A stretch of 64,000 nt of DNA from Roseiarcus sp963813555. GTDB taxonomy: Bacteria > Pseudomonadota > Alphaproteobacteria > Rhizobiales > Beijerinckiaceae. Below the pieces are notes generated by a model. The model saw only the letters and a program-made list of their open reading frames with translations, searched no databases and was not told the DNA's origin. The translations under genes and the position numbers were made by a program. Shown in pieces: positions 47,210 to 56,916 of this stretch (position 1 is the stretch's first letter; every line of letters starts with the position of its first letter). Location of the stretch: contig CAWEZX010000004.1 in NCBI GenBank assembly GCA_963813555.1, forward strand, positions 434,001 through 498,000, given 5' to 3'.

Positions 47210-47635
47210 ATGATGGATTACGAACCCCCCTACCAACTGCCCGCCCGCGCTACCCCGGCGTGTGACAAAATGAGCGCCGCGCAGCGCCGCCCGCCTGTCG
47301 GCGCAACGTCTCGAGCTGAGATCCCTGCTCCGAAACGAAGCAAATCGTGGTTGGCAGAGGGGCGCGCCGCGTTTGCCATCGCGAACCACGCCAAGCCGTC
47401 TTCCGAGCTCGTCGCCAAGCGTTTTTCGTCTGGGCGGACCGTCCGTATCGCCAAGGAACAGGAAATGGCCGCCCTCTGCCAACGCCGCGCGTCCCGTTGG
47501 GCAGACGCGATTCGAGACGGCCTCGATCCTGACATTGCCCGCTTCGTCCGCGATCAGGCGGCGGCGTGGCAGTTGCTGGCGACCAGCTACGCCTGTTCCG
47601 CAAGAGACGCCTTAGTTGGGTCGGCGGACGCCTAA
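47210..47635 (+). CDS. Hypothetical protein, 141 residues
   Basis: Starts at ATGATG with CTGGAGCGG upstream. It is basic and alanine/arginine-rich, with a predicted helical C-terminal half (MAALCQRRASRWADAIRDGL, then IARFVRDQAAAWQLLATSY). There is no signal peptide, membrane segment or known motif, and I do not recognise the family. The CRP-like site upstream makes a real gene more likely. It stands between the IS graveyard and the convergent lig operon. Confidence 0.5.
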   Translation: MMDYEPPYQLPARATPACDKMSAAQRRPPVGATSRAEIPAPKRSKSWLAEGRAAFAIANHAKPSSELVAKRFSSGRTVRIAKEQEMAALCQRRASRWADAIRDGLDPDIARFVRDQAAAWQLLATSYACSARDALVGSADA

Positions 47636-47686
47636 CAAGCACGCTGCCTCAGCGCTGCAGCCGAGGGCGCGGTGTGTGACGACACG

Positions 47687-48646
47687 TCAGCCCTCCGCGA
47701 GCTGCCCGTCCAGCAGATCCAATACCTGATAGCACGGCAAGACCTGCTCGACGCTCGCGTTAGGCTCGCGGCCTTCGCGGATGGCGGCGAAGAACTCGCG
47801 GTCCTGCAATTCGATGCCGTTCATGCTGACGTCGACTTGGCTCACGTCGATCTTCTCGTCCTTGCCGGTGAAGAGATCGTCGTAGCGGGCGATGTAGGTC
47901 GCGGTGTCGCCGATGTAGCGGAAGAACGTGCCGAGCGGGCCCTCGTTGTTGAACGACAGCGACAGCGTGCAGATCGCGCCGTTCTCGGCCTTGAGCTGGA
48001 TGCTCATGTCCATGGCGATGCCGAGGGTCGAATGGATCGGTCCTTGCAGCGCGTTGGCCTTCACGATTGGCGAGCGGCACTGATAGGCGAACAGGTCGAC
48101 CGTGTGCGCGGCGTGATGCCAGAGCAGATGATCGGTCCATGAGCGCGCCTGGCCGAGCGCGTTCATGTTGGTGCGGCGGAAGAAAAAAGTCTGCACGTCC
48201 ATCTGCTGGATATGGAACTCGTCCCTCAAGATACGCTGGCGCACAAACTGATGGCTTGGGTTGAAGCGGCGGGTATGGCCGACCATGGCGACGAGCCCGG
48301 TTCGCTTCTGCATGGCGACGACGGCCTCAGCGTCCTTCAGGCTGTCGGCGAGCGGAATCTCCACCTGCACATGCTTGCCGGCCTCGAGACATTGAAGCGC
48401 TTGGGCCGCGTGCATCTGCGTCGGCGTGGCGAGGATCACGGCGTCGAGCCCTCGCAACTTGAGACTGTCGGCGAGATCGGTCGAAACATGGGCGACGCCG
48501 TACTTCGCCGCCGCCTGCTTGGTTTTGTCGAGATCGCGCCCGACGAGCGAGATCGCCTCGACCCCGTCGATCTCCTTGATGGCGTCGAGGTGCTTCAAGC
48601 CGAAAGCGCCGGCGCCGGCCAGCGCGACTTTGATCGTCTTGCTCAT
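47687..48646 (-). CDS. ligC: 4-carboxy-2-hydroxymuconate-6-semialdehyde dehydrogenase
   Basis: A 319-residue Gfo/Idh/MocA oxidoreductase starting MSKTIKVALAGAGAFGLKHL at 48646. The NADP-binding glycine motif GAGAFGLKH is followed by ATPTQMHAAQALQCLEAGKH and QVEIPLADS, where the usual Lys of the EKP motif is replaced by Ile. The LigC-type block WTDHLLWHHAAHTVDLFAYQ is present. It oxidises the ring-fission product of protocatechuate 4,5-dioxygenase (as its hemiacetal) to 2-pyrone-4,6-dicarboxylate. It is the last gene of the operon, 23 bases after ligB. Confidence 0.92.
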   Translation of the reverse strand: MSKTIKVALAGAGAFGLKHLDAIKEIDGVEAISLVGRDLDKTKQAAAKYGVAHVSTDLADSLKLRGLDAVILATPTQMHAAQALQCLEAGKHVQVEIPLADSLKDAEAVVAMQKRTGLVAMVGHTRRFNPSHQFVRQRILRDEFHIQQMDVQTFFFRRTNMNALGQARSWTDHLLWHHAAHTVDLFAYQCRSPIVKANALQGPIHSTLGIAMDMSIQLKAENGAICTLSLSFNNEGPLGTFFRYIGDTATYIARYDDLFTGKDEKIDVSQVDVSMNGIELQDREFFAAIREGREPNASVEQVLPCYQVLDLLDGQLAEG

Positions 48647-48669
48647 GGGAGGCTTCCCTAAAAGCTGCC

Positions 48670-49530
48670 TCAGGCGGCGTTTTCCAATATGAGATGCCCG
48701 ACCGCGGTGTTGGAGGCCGGGACATGGTAGAACCGGTGCGCCACTTTCGGCTTTGGGCCTTGAGCGACGACATCCGCCATGGCCCCCCGCGCCACCAGCC
48801 ACATCACGAGTTCGATACCCTCGGATCCCGCCTCGCGGACGTATTCGATGTTTGGCGTCTTCGAGAGGCCCTTGGGGTCATCGATCAGCCGGTCGAGGAA
48901 CTTGTTGTCCCACTCCTTGTTGATCAGGCCGGCGCGCGGCCCCTGAAGCTGATGGCTCATGCCGCCGGTGCCCCAGATATGGACGTTGATGTCCTCGGGG
49001 TAGCTCATGATCGCTTTGCCGATCGCCCGGCCGAGCGCGAGGCATCGCGCGCCCGAGGGCACGGGGTGCTGCACGACGTTGACCGCGAAGGGGATGATCT
49101 TGCACGGCCATTCCTTGACCTCGCCGAAAACGCAGCTCAGCGGCACGGTCAGACCGTGGTCGACGTCGATCTCGTTGACCATGGTCAGGTCGAAATCCTG
49201 CTGGATCACCTCCGAGGCGATATGCGAGGCAAGCTCCGGGTCCCCAATGACCTTCGGCACCGGACGCGCGCCGTAGCCTTCGTCCGCGGGATCGAATTCC
49301 GGCCCGGTCATGATCGCGAAAGTGGGGATCATCTGGAGGCTGAAGGCGGTGGCGTGATCGTTGTAGACGGCAAAGATCACATCGGGCTTGTGCGTCTTCA
49401 TCCACTGCTTATCAAAGTCGTAGCCAGCAAAAACTGGCGCCCAGTAATCTTCCTTGGTCTTGCCGAGGTCGAAGGCGGCGCCAACGGCGGGGATGTGCGA
49501 CGTGTAAAGGGAGGCGGTGATGCGGGCCAT
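48670..49530 (-). CDS. ligB: Protocatechuate 4,5-dioxygenase beta subunit
   Basis: A 286-residue extradiol dioxygenase of the LigB superfamily starting MARITASLYTSHIPAVGAAF at 49530, with AAGGACG upstream. The iron ligands of the family, His12 (YTSHIPAVG) and His61 (VYNDHATAF), are at the expected places, and the catalytic His region VDHGLTVPLSCVFGE is intact. It cleaves protocatechuate between carbons 4 and 5. The alpha subunit LigA is encoded directly upstream. Confidence 0.95.
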   Translation of the reverse strand: MARITASLYTSHIPAVGAAFDLGKTKEDYWAPVFAGYDFDKQWMKTHKPDVIFAVYNDHATAFSLQMIPTFAIMTGPEFDPADEGYGARPVPKVIGDPELASHIASEVIQQDFDLTMVNEIDVDHGLTVPLSCVFGEVKEWPCKIIPFAVNVVQHPVPSGARCLALGRAIGKAIMSYPEDINVHIWGTGGMSHQLQGPRAGLINKEWDNKFLDRLIDDPKGLSKTPNIEYVREAGSEGIELVMWLVARGAMADVVAQGPKPKVAHRFYHVPASNTAVGHLILENAA

Positions 49531-49568
49531 GTTCAAACGTCCTTTGTCGGAGAAGTCATAAGGACCCG

Positions 49569-49982
49569 TCACTCCTTCCGCGGGCGCTGGGCGTCCCCGT
49601 GCTCTCCGATCTTGCGATTCCCGTCGATCTTCCGGCCACCCCCGACCATCATGTCGCGATATTCCTGCTCGGTCATGCCGGTCATGCTGCCCGCCATCTG
49701 CTGAAAGCTCTTGCCGTCGGTCGCGCCGATCTTCGCCAGGAAGTAGATGTTGCCGCCGAGCGCCATCATGCGGTTGAGATCGCGCGCCAGGACAGCTTGC
49801 TTCTGCTCCTCGGTCATTTTCCACTCGTCGAGATAGGCGCGCTCATTGGCCTTGAACCGGGCGCGGTTCTCGGCCTTCATCAGCGACATGCAGAACTGGT
49901 TGAGCCAGTAGCCTTTGCGCGATTGCTCGGCGTCGAAGACGACCGTCCCGGGAATTTCCTTGAACTCATTGTCGAGCGCCAT
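49569..49982 (-). CDS. ligA: Protocatechuate 4,5-dioxygenase alpha subunit
   Basis: A 137-residue helical LigA starting MALDNEFKEIPGTVVFDAEQ at 49982. The family blocks KGYWLNQFCMSLMKAENRARF and MMALGGNIYFLAKIGATDGK are clear. It caps the LigB active site. The stop of ligI overlaps the region two bases upstream, so ligI, ligA and ligB are tightly packed. Confidence 0.95.
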   Translation of the reverse strand: MALDNEFKEIPGTVVFDAEQSRKGYWLNQFCMSLMKAENRARFKANERAYLDEWKMTEEQKQAVLARDLNRMMALGGNIYFLAKIGATDGKSFQQMAGSMTGMTEQEYRDMMVGGGRKIDGNRKIGEHGDAQRPRKE

Positions 49983-49984
49983 GA

Positions 49985-50932
49985 TCAGCAACTCCTCTCA
50001 TCAGACCAGTAGAGCCGCATCGGATTGTCGACCAGCAACAGCTCCTGCAGGTCGGCTGCGGGAGCGATGTGGGGAATGAAGTCGACCAGAAGCCCGTCGT
50101 CAGGCATGTGGCCCTTGAGGTTCGGATGCGGCCAGTCTGTGCCCCAAAGCACGCGGTCCGGAAACTCATCGACCACCTTGCGCGCGAACGGAACGACGTC
50201 CCGATAAGGGTTCCGTTCGCCGTTCAGCGCAGGCGGACCCGAAACCGACAGGCGTTCGGGACAGGTCACCTTGCACCAGATGTTTTCGTACTGGTCCATG
50301 AATTTAAGAAAACGGGCGAACTCCGGACCGTCGACGGGCTTCGTCACATCCGGCCGGCCCATGTGGTCGACAACGATGGTGGTCGGCAGGCTGGTGAAGA
50401 AATCCGAGAGCTCGGCCAAGTCCGCCGCCTCGAAATAGACGACGATGTGCCAGTCGTGCCCGACGATGCGTTCAGCGATCTCGACCAGTTCGTCCTTCGG
50501 CGTGAAGTCGACCAGCCGTTTGACAAAATTGAACCGCACCCCGCGCACGCCCACCTGATGAAGCCGCTTCAATTCCGCGTCGCTCACCTCGGGTCGGACA
50601 GTGGCGACGCCACGCGCCCTGCCCCCACTCGAACGCAAGGCGTCGACCATCGCGCTGTTGTCCGCGCCATGGCAGGTCGCCTGCACGATGACGTTGCGGT
50701 CGAAACCCAGATGGTCGCGCAATGCAAACAATTGCGCCTTGCTGGCGTCACAGGGGGTGTATTTGCGCTCGGGCGCATAAGGAAACTCGGCCCCCGGCCC
50801 GAACACATGGCAATGCGCGTCGATGGCGCCGGGAGGAAGCGAAAAGCTGGGCTTGCTCGGCCCTTCGAACCAGTCGAGCCATCCCTTGGTCTTCTCGAAC
50901 GGCCCGGTGACGGGCTTGGCGGCGTCGTTCAC
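49985..50932 (-). CDS. ligI: 2-pyrone-4,6-dicarboxylate hydrolase
   Basis: A 315-residue amidohydrolase with metal/active-site motif AIDAHCHVFGPGAEFPYAPE, VDHMGRPDVTKPV, and RVLWGTDWPHPNLKGHMP. The sequence is of the LigI type, which works without a bound metal. It opens 2-pyrone-4,6-dicarboxylate to 4-oxalomesaconate. It lies between ligK (11 bases) and ligA (2 bases). Confidence 0.95.
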   Translation of the reverse strand: MNDAAKPVTGPFEKTKGWLDWFEGPSKPSFSLPPGAIDAHCHVFGPGAEFPYAPERKYTPCDASKAQLFALRDHLGFDRNVIVQATCHGADNSAMVDALRSSGGRARGVATVRPEVSDAELKRLHQVGVRGVRFNFVKRLVDFTPKDELVEIAERIVGHDWHIVVYFEAADLAELSDFFTSLPTTIVVDHMGRPDVTKPVDGPEFARFLKFMDQYENIWCKVTCPERLSVSGPPALNGERNPYRDVVPFARKVVDEFPDRVLWGTDWPHPNLKGHMPDDGLLVDFIPHIAPAADLQELLLVDNPMRLYWSDERSC

Positions 50933-50943
50933 GAGGGTCGCCT

Positions 50944-51627
50944 TCAGTCGATGTACCTGAGACCGGCCTTTTCGAGCGGCTCGCGCATCTTGTACATGTC
51001 GAGACCGAGCACGCCGGCGGCGAGCTTGGCGCGCTTATCGTCCTCGTTGGCCTCACGCGCCGCCGCGGCGTCGGCGGTCTTGCTCGCCCATTCGGCCGGC
51101 ACGACGACCACGCCGTCATCGTCGGCGACGATCGCGTCGCCTGGGTTCACGGCCGCGCCAGCGCAGACGACCGGAATATTGACCGAGCCCAGCGTCGACT
51201 TCACCGTGCCTTTGGCGCTCACGCACTTGCTCCAGACGGGAAAGCCCATCTCGGTCAGCGTCTTTACGTCGCGCACGCCGGCGTCGATGATGAGAGCCTT
51301 GGCGCCGCGAGCCATGAAGCTCGTGGCCAGGAGATCGCCGAAATAGCCGTCGGTGCAGTCGGCGGTGATCGCGGCGACGACGATGTCGCCCAGCTCGATC
51401 TGCTCGGCTGCCACGTGCATCATCCAATTGTCGCCCGGGTGCAGGAGAACCGTGACCGCCGTTCCGGAGACGAGCGCGCCCGGATAGATCGGTCGCATGT
51501 AGGGCTTCATGAGTCCGACGCGCCCCATCGCCTCGTGCACCGTCGCCACGCCATAGCGCCCGAGCGCCTCGACGGCGGCTCGTTCCGCGCGCTTGACTTT
51601 GCGTCTGACGACGCCGAGTTCGGTCAT
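50944..51627 (-). CDS. ligK: 4-carboxy-4-hydroxy-2-oxoadipate aldolase / oxaloacetate decarboxylase
   Basis: A 227-residue class II aldolase of the RraA-like HMG/CHA group, starting MTELGVVRRKVKRAERAAVE at 51627. The catalytic segment DGYFGDLLATSFMARGAKAL is followed by IIDAGVRDVKTLTEMGFPVW, which carries the essential Arg-Asp pair. It cleaves 4-carboxy-4-hydroxy-2-oxoadipate to pyruvate and oxaloacetate. A truncated second copy of its first 55 codons lies at 59045-59320. Confidence 0.94.
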   Translation of the reverse strand: MTELGVVRRKVKRAERAAVEALGRYGVATVHEAMGRVGLMKPYMRPIYPGALVSGTAVTVLLHPGDNWMMHVAAEQIELGDIVVAAITADCTDGYFGDLLATSFMARGAKALIIDAGVRDVKTLTEMGFPVWSKCVSAKGTVKSTLGSVNIPVVCAGAAVNPGDAIVADDDGVVVVPAEWASKTADAAAAREANEDDKRAKLAAGVLGLDMYKMREPLEKAGLRYID

Positions 51628-51704
51628 CGCTGCCTCCTTCCGGCCTCCCGCCCGCTGTGTCGTCGAGACGCGGATAGACCCGCCGCACATTGGTTTCATA
51701 AACC

Positions 51705-53099
51705 TTATGTCGACGCAGACGCAACGCTTTGCTGGCGCAGGCGATCGTACTCGGTCTTGTCGACTGGCGTCGCGCCGGATTCGCCAAGATCGTTGAGATG
51801 AACGCGGTAGGTTTCCCGCGCGGTCCAGCAGGCGATCGAGGCGATGGCGGTAACGCCGAAAGCCAAGGCGCCGACGGTCAGGGGCACGTTGGTGGAGCCC
51901 GGTGGGGCGACGGTGGCGAACAGCGCCGGCAACAGTGCTGTCAGCATGGTGCCGATGTTCTGCGCGATTGCCATGCCAGAGACCCGCGCGCGGGTCGGGA
52001 AGAGCTCGGGGTAGAAGCTCGGAAAGATCGCGTTATATCCCTGATAGACGACGCCCCACATCAGGATCGACAGCACGAAGGCGAGGGGAATGCTCTTGAT
52101 GCTAATGGCGTAGAGGTAGGCGAACGTCATCAGGCCGGCGGCGAGCGAGCCGACGATGATCGGAGTGCGCCGGCCGATCCGATCCGAAAGGTCGCCGACG
52201 AACGGAATCACAATGATGGCGACGATGTTGCCGATGACCGGGATCCATAGATAGATGGTTCTATCCATGCCGACCCCATACGCCGGCTGCACGGCGTAAG
52301 CGGCGCCGAAAATCGTCGCCACGACCGGAATTACGTTCATCAACGACATGCACACGACCCGCAGCATGTCCGGCCAATGATTGGTCAAGGCGTCGATGAT
52401 CGGCGCCCTTGGCACGTCGCCCTGCCCGCGCTCTTGCGTGAAGGCCGGCGTCTCGTCGACCTCTCGCCGGATAATGTAGCCCGCGATCAGAACAACGACG
52501 CTGAGCAGGAACGGAATACGCCAGCCCCAGGCGAGGAAGGCCCCGTTCGAAAGCCAATAGCTCAACGGCAGATACATTGCCGCCGCCAGGATCTGTCCCG
52601 CCTGTACGCCCTGCAGCGTGAAGCTGGCGAAATAGCCGCGCCGCCCGAACGGCGCGTGTTCGAGAATCATCGAGCTCGCGCCCGAGATCTCGCCCGCAAC
52701 CGCAAAACCCTGGATCAAGCGCAGGACCACGAGCAGGATCGGCGCCCAGATTCCGGCCTGCTGGTGAGTGGGAAGTAACCCGACCGCCATTGTCGAGAGG
52801 CCCATGAGGACCAGGCAGAGAAGGAGGACATTCTTGCGGCCATGCGTATCGCCCCAATGGCCGAGCACGAAGGCGCCGATGGGCCTCGCGACGTAGCCGA
52901 CCCCGTAGGTCGCGAGCGACGCCACGATGGCGACGGTGGGGTTGGTTGACGGGAAGAAGATCTGCGGAAAGACGAGCGAGGCGGCGGTCGCGTAGATGAA
53001 GAAGTCGTAGTATTCGAGCGCCGAGCCGATCCAGCCGCTCGCGGCCGCGATCCTGGTCTGATGCCGTCCCGGCGGCTCGTGCATTGTTGCTGCAGTCAT
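51705..53099 (-). CDS. MFS transporter, metabolite:H+ symporter (shikimate/aromatic acid type)
   Basis: A 464-residue MHS-family carrier with twelve helices. The motifs IGSALEYYDFFIYATAASLV, LGHWGDTHGRKNVLLLCLVL and RLIQGFAVAGEISGASSMIL are those of ShiA-like symporters. Its place between the shikimate dehydrogenase-like gene and ligK points to uptake of shikimate, dehydroshikimate, quinate or protocatechuate. It is separated from ligK by 77 bases. Confidence 0.9.
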   Translation of the reverse strand: MTAATMHEPPGRHQTRIAAASGWIGSALEYYDFFIYATAASLVFPQIFFPSTNPTVAIVASLATYGVGYVARPIGAFVLGHWGDTHGRKNVLLLCLVLMGLSTMAVGLLPTHQQAGIWAPILLVVLRLIQGFAVAGEISGASSMILEHAPFGRRGYFASFTLQGVQAGQILAAAMYLPLSYWLSNGAFLAWGWRIPFLLSVVVLIAGYIIRREVDETPAFTQERGQGDVPRAPIIDALTNHWPDMLRVVCMSLMNVIPVVATIFGAAYAVQPAYGVGMDRTIYLWIPVIGNIVAIIVIPFVGDLSDRIGRRTPIIVGSLAAGLMTFAYLYAISIKSIPLAFVLSILMWGVVYQGYNAIFPSFYPELFPTRARVSGMAIAQNIGTMLTALLPALFATVAPPGSTNVPLTVGALAFGVTAIASIACWTARETYRVHLNDLGESGATPVDKTEYDRLRQQSVASAST

Positions 53100-53130
53100 C
53101 GCCTTCCTCCCTTTTTTGCTGTTCTTGGTC

Positions 53131-53964
53131 CTAGTAATCGACCTCCGCGACCTCCCTCAACTCCGACGGCGTCGCCGAGGGGAAGCCGAAGAATTCGAGA
53201 TAAGCCGGGATTTGCTCGAACAACATGTCGATCCCGACCTGGGTCGGACACCCGCGCGCCCTCGCGGCGGCGAGAAACGCGGTCGTCTCCTGCTTCATCA
53301 CCACTTCGCCGACATAGGTCGAGGGCTCAAGTCGTGAGACGTCAACCGGCATCGGATCGCTGGCCTTCATTCCGAGCGGGGTGGCGTTCACGACGACGGC
53401 GAACCCGATCGGATCGTTCGAACCGGCGGAGACCTTGAGATGCGGATAGTTTTGTCTGAGCCGCCCGGCCAGCGCCTCCATCGCGGCGGCGCTCACGTCA
53501 TAGAGCGCGATCTCGGCGGCGCGCGCCGCGGCGCAGGAGGCGGCGATCGCCGACCCCACTCCGCCCGCCCCCACGACAAGGACCTTCTTGCCGGCGAGGA
53601 ACCGGCCGTGTCGCGCCATGCCGCGGACGAACCCTTCGCCGTCGAACATGTCGCCGATCAACCGACCCTCGGCTGTCCGACGAACGGCGTTGCATGAGCC
53701 CGCGACTTTGACCGCGGTCGATACTTCGTCGATGAGACCGATCACCGAGACCTTGTGCGGCATTGTGATCAGCGCGCCATGAAAATTGGTGAAACGACAG
53801 ATTTCCGGGAAGGCGGCGCCGAAGTTCTCGGCCCGAACGCCAAGCGGCACGACGGCGGCGTTGATTCCGTGCTTCTGGAACCACGGATTGTAGATCATCG
53901 GCGACTTGAACGTCGTCGTTGGATAGCCGACGTGGGCGATGACTTTCGTGCCGCCGTTCAGCAT
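53131..53964 (-). CDS. aroE: Shikimate/quinate dehydrogenase family protein
   Basis: A 277-residue AroE-family enzyme. The substrate-binding block has the variant YPTTTFKSPMIYNPWFQKHG in place of the biosynthetic HPVxHSxSPxxHN. The catalytic Lys/Asp are in MPHKVSVIGLID and GDMFDGEGFVRG, and the NADP motif is VVGAGGVGSAIAASCA. The altered N-terminal site and operon context suggest a catabolic role, oxidising shikimate (or quinate) to the dehydro form for QuiC. Biosynthetic AroE is expected elsewhere. Confidence 0.88.
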   Translation of the reverse strand: MLNGGTKVIAHVGYPTTTFKSPMIYNPWFQKHGINAAVVPLGVRAENFGAAFPEICRFTNFHGALITMPHKVSVIGLIDEVSTAVKVAGSCNAVRRTAEGRLIGDMFDGEGFVRGMARHGRFLAGKKVLVVGAGGVGSAIAASCAAARAAEIALYDVSAAAMEALAGRLRQNYPHLKVSAGSNDPIGFAVVVNATPLGMKASDPMPVDVSRLEPSTYVGEVVMKQETTAFLAAARARGCPTQVGIDMLFEQIPAYLEFFGFPSATPSELREVAEVDY

Positions 53965-54017
53965 TTCGGTTCGAGTTCCATCCGACTGCGTGAAGCCTGC
54001 CCCTCACCCGCTGGCGT

Positions 54018-54896
54018 TCATTCGAATTCGATCTCCGCGCGTGTTTCGGCGTCGGTCAGGCTCGCCTGGGCGGCGAGCCGGACGGGCGTGTTGGCGGCGC
54101 CGAACAGGTCGTAGTTGCGACGCTCGACGATCTCGAAAAAAAAGCGGTCGTGGAAAGCGCGGGTGTAGATGTGGAAAAACTCCCCGTCCTTGACGCGGTC
54201 GTAGAGCATGCCGAGCGCACGCATGCGCGCGAGCAGGTCGGGCGCGATGTCGAAGCGAGACGCGAGATCGTCGTAATAATTGTCCGGAATCGGCAGGAAC
54301 GCGACGCCCTTCGCCTGGGCGGCCTCCACGGCGGCGAAAATATCGTCGCTTGAGAGCGCAATCTGCTGAAAACCGGCGCCGCCGAAGGCGTCGAGAAAGC
54401 GCGAGACCCCGGTCGCGCCCCCCTCGGCGATGTTGAGCGCGATGCGCAATTCACCGTTCAGGCTGCGCAGCGAGCGACTGAAAAACGCCCCGTGCGGATC
54501 GGCGATCTCGACCTGGGGCTGCGGCTGAAGCCCGAGCACGGTTCGGTAGAACAGCGACCAGCTCAAGAATTCGCTGCGGCGCACGACATTGGAGAGATGA
54601 TCGACTTTACGCAGGCGGCCTCCGGCGGTGAGGGGTTCGGCCGGGGCGAAATCGCTGCGCCACTCCTGGTCGCCGCCGCCGATGAAGTAAATGAGACTGC
54701 CCTCGACGCCCGCGACCGCAGGTACGGTCGCTTCGCCGGGTCCGATCTCGCCGACATAGCTTTGGCACTCGAGCGCGCCCGCGCGCTCCAGAGCCGTGTC
54801 GACAGAATCGACGCTGAGGGCGATTGCGCAAATCGAGGGGCCGTGCAGAAGCGAAAACGAATGCGCGAAGCCCTCGCGCTCGCGATTGACAACTAG
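54018..54896 (-). pseudogene. quiC: 3-dehydroshikimate dehydratase (QuiC), C-terminal HPPD-like part
   Basis: The C-terminal half of a fused TIM-barrel / hydroxyphenylpyruvate-dioxygenase-like protein. It resumes at LVVNREREGFAHSFSLLHGP right after the IS junction. It contains VDHLSNVVRRSEFLSWSLFY, FQQIALSSDDIFAAVEAAQA (Gln where HPPD has its second His ligand) and the end FHIYTRAFHDRFFFEIVERR. Joined across CTAG to 57973-58997 and with one GANTC base removed, it forms a continuous 632-residue protein. It is separated from its start by 3.1 kb of IS DNA and therefore not expressed as the fusion. Confidence 0.9.
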
Positions 54897-56913
54897 CCCG
54901 ACTTCACCAACTGGCGGGGGTGGGCGAGGCGAAGGCATTGGAATCGCAGGGGGGCGAGTCCAAAGGTCGGCACTACGGGAGGTGAGCGATCAAGCCGCTT
55001 GGCGGGGGATCGGAGCGGTGATCTTCGGCCTCGGCTGGGCGGGGAGGTCGAGCTTCAGGCGCTGCAGCAAAAGCCACTGATCGTTTTCCGGCTCGGTATG
55101 GCGCGATAGGACGACGGTGCGGCCGTCTGTCGTGGGCAACTCGACGTCGATCATTTGGATGGCGGCAAGCTTTTCGAGCACAGCCCTCGGCGTCAGCCCC
55201 GGCGCCAGCGCCTTCAGCCGCTGCTTCAGCGTCACCATCAGGCAATAGGCCAGGAAGGCCACGAAGATATGAGCTTCGATGCGGGCGTCTGACTGGTGAT
55301 AGATGGGACGAATCGATAGATCGTTCTTCAGTTCCTTGAACGCTTGCTCGATCTCGGCCAATTGCAGATACAGCCGCCAGAGATGGCCGGGGTCGTCGCT
55401 CCTGATGTTGGAGCGAAGCAGATAGCCGCCCTCGCGGCGGCGCGCGAGGCGGAGCTTCTTGCGGTCCAGCGTGAAATGGAACGTTTGCGGCGTCACCGGC
55501 TGATCTTTCGTCGGCGGATGGATCACCAACAACCCGTAGGCCTTGCCGGCTTCCTTCTTGGCCGCGCCGAGCTTGAGCAGCAGCTCGTCGCGCGTCAGGT
55601 CCTGTCGTTGCAGTTCGCGCAACCGCTTGATCAGCTTCCTCAACCGACGCCGCCGCATCCCCTGCTCCTTGTCGCGCCGGCTTTGGCTTCGGGCCAGGAC
55701 GTAAGTTTCCTCATCCTGTTCGATCAGCTTGACCCGCACGCTCTCGCGCACGTCTTCCCACGGCTTGGCCGCGAGCGCCTGTTCCAGCTTCGTCAGCCGG
55801 CCGCGGGGCGTGCCCACCAGATAGCGGATCGGCGTCGGCGAGCCGCGCATCTCCGCCAGGACTTCCTCGGTCGGGATGCCGCGATCCATCACCCAGGTGC
55901 GCTTGGCGCTGCCGTATTGCGTCTCGATCTTGGTCAGAAACGCCCGCAACGTCGTCTTGTCCGAGGTGTTGCCGTCCATGACTTCGTAGGCCAGGGGAAG
56001 GCCGTCCGGCGTGACGATCAGCGCAATCACGACCTGCACGCAATCGGAGCGCTTGTCCCGGCTGTAGCCGAACTTCCGCTTGCCGCTCTCCGGCGGATCG
56101 CATTCGAAATACGTGCTGGTCAGATCATACAGCAGCACTTCAAAGTCAGCCTGAAACAGGTCCTTCCAGCGCTCGCGCAGAAACGTGAACAGCGCCGGCT
56201 TGTGCGCGACAAGCAGGTCCAGGCAGCGATAGAGATTGTTGGGTTGCGCGAGCCCGACGTCCTCGCCGAGCAGGTCGCCTATCGCACTGTGCTCGAACCA
56301 GTGCCGGTGAAGCCGCCACTCGCTGCCCGGAGAGATCAGCCGATAGGCGACCAAGGTCTTCAGGACGTTCAGCCAGTCCGTTCCCTCGCGCGAGAGCGGC
56401 AGCGCCGGGCGCCAGAAATCGTCCATTCGCAGCTGATCCCACATCACCATCGCCAGCCAGCAGGCGCCCCACTGACGCGGTCGGCGCAACCGCATCGCGC
56501 TCAGCCGAATCGAAACCACGTCGCAATCGAGAACCGGGGCAGGACGATCTTCGGGAAACAACGCGATCTGCTTCGATCGCCCCCCTTCGTCGAAGACTTC
56601 GACAGCCCGACTCCACGCCGCCCGCTGGCTGTCGTTGATCTCCCCGAGATAGAGCACCTGTCGCTGAACCACGCGACCGCTCCGGACGCGCCGGTTCTCA
56701 ACGACCGACCAGGTCCGATGCTCCTTGCCGTCCTTGCGGCGAATCTTGTGGCGCAAAAACATGTCCAAGACTCGCGCCGCGCCCCTCGCCGCGCAAGGGA
56801 CTTGGTCGGCACTACAGCCATTTCCGGCCCGACTGACCCAACGACTCCAATGGCTTGCAGTCACAAAACTCCGCGAAAAATCGCAAAAATCAGCGCCAGT
56901 TGGTGAAGTCGGG
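54897..56913 (-). mobile_element. IS1634-type (IS4-like) insertion sequence in quiC
   Basis: A 2017-bp element with perfect 20-bp inverted ends CCCGACTTCACCAACTGGCG (54897-54916 and the inverse at 56894-56913). It is flanked by CTAG on both sides (54893-54896 and 56914-56917), consistent with a 4-bp palindromic target duplication. One transposase gene fills it. The right-hand CTAG is also the target of the adjacent IS630-type element. Confidence 0.88.
54990..56762 (-). CDS. IS1634-family transposase
   Basis: A 590-residue DDE transposase. The start at 56762 (MFLRHKIRRKDGKEHRTWSV) lies just inside the right inverted repeat; a longer frame into the neighbouring element is not used. The DDE core is YDLTSTYFECDPPESGKRKF (D), then WVMDRGIPTEEVLAEM (D), and the IS4-type YREK-like block YLQLAEIEQAFKELKNDLSI (E). 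The frame is complete, so the element may be active. Confidence 0.9.
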   Translation of the reverse strand: MFLRHKIRRKDGKEHRTWSVVENRRVRSGRVVQRQVLYLGEINDSQRAAWSRAVEVFDEGGRSKQIALFPEDRPAPVLDCDVVSIRLSAMRLRRPRQWGACWLAMVMWDQLRMDDFWRPALPLSREGTDWLNVLKTLVAYRLISPGSEWRLHRHWFEHSAIGDLLGEDVGLAQPNNLYRCLDLLVAHKPALFTFLRERWKDLFQADFEVLLYDLTSTYFECDPPESGKRKFGYSRDKRSDCVQVVIALIVTPDGLPLAYEVMDGNTSDKTTLRAFLTKIETQYGSAKRTWVMDRGIPTEEVLAEMRGSPTPIRYLVGTPRGRLTKLEQALAAKPWEDVRESVRVKLIEQDEETYVLARSQSRRDKEQGMRRRRLRKLIKRLRELQRQDLTRDELLLKLGAAKKEAGKAYGLLVIHPPTKDQPVTPQTFHFTLDRKKLRLARRREGGYLLRSNIRSDDPGHLWRLYLQLAEIEQAFKELKNDLSIRPIYHQSDARIEAHIFVAFLAYCLMVTLKQRLKALAPGLTPRAVLEKLAAIQMIDVELPTTDGRTVVLSRHTEPENDQWLLLQRLKLDLPAQPRPKITAPIPRQAA

Positions 56914-56916
56914 CTA

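Noticed and set aside
55344..56906. 520-codon plus-strand open frame inside the IS1634-type element
   Set aside because: Antisense to the transposase; no family resemblance.
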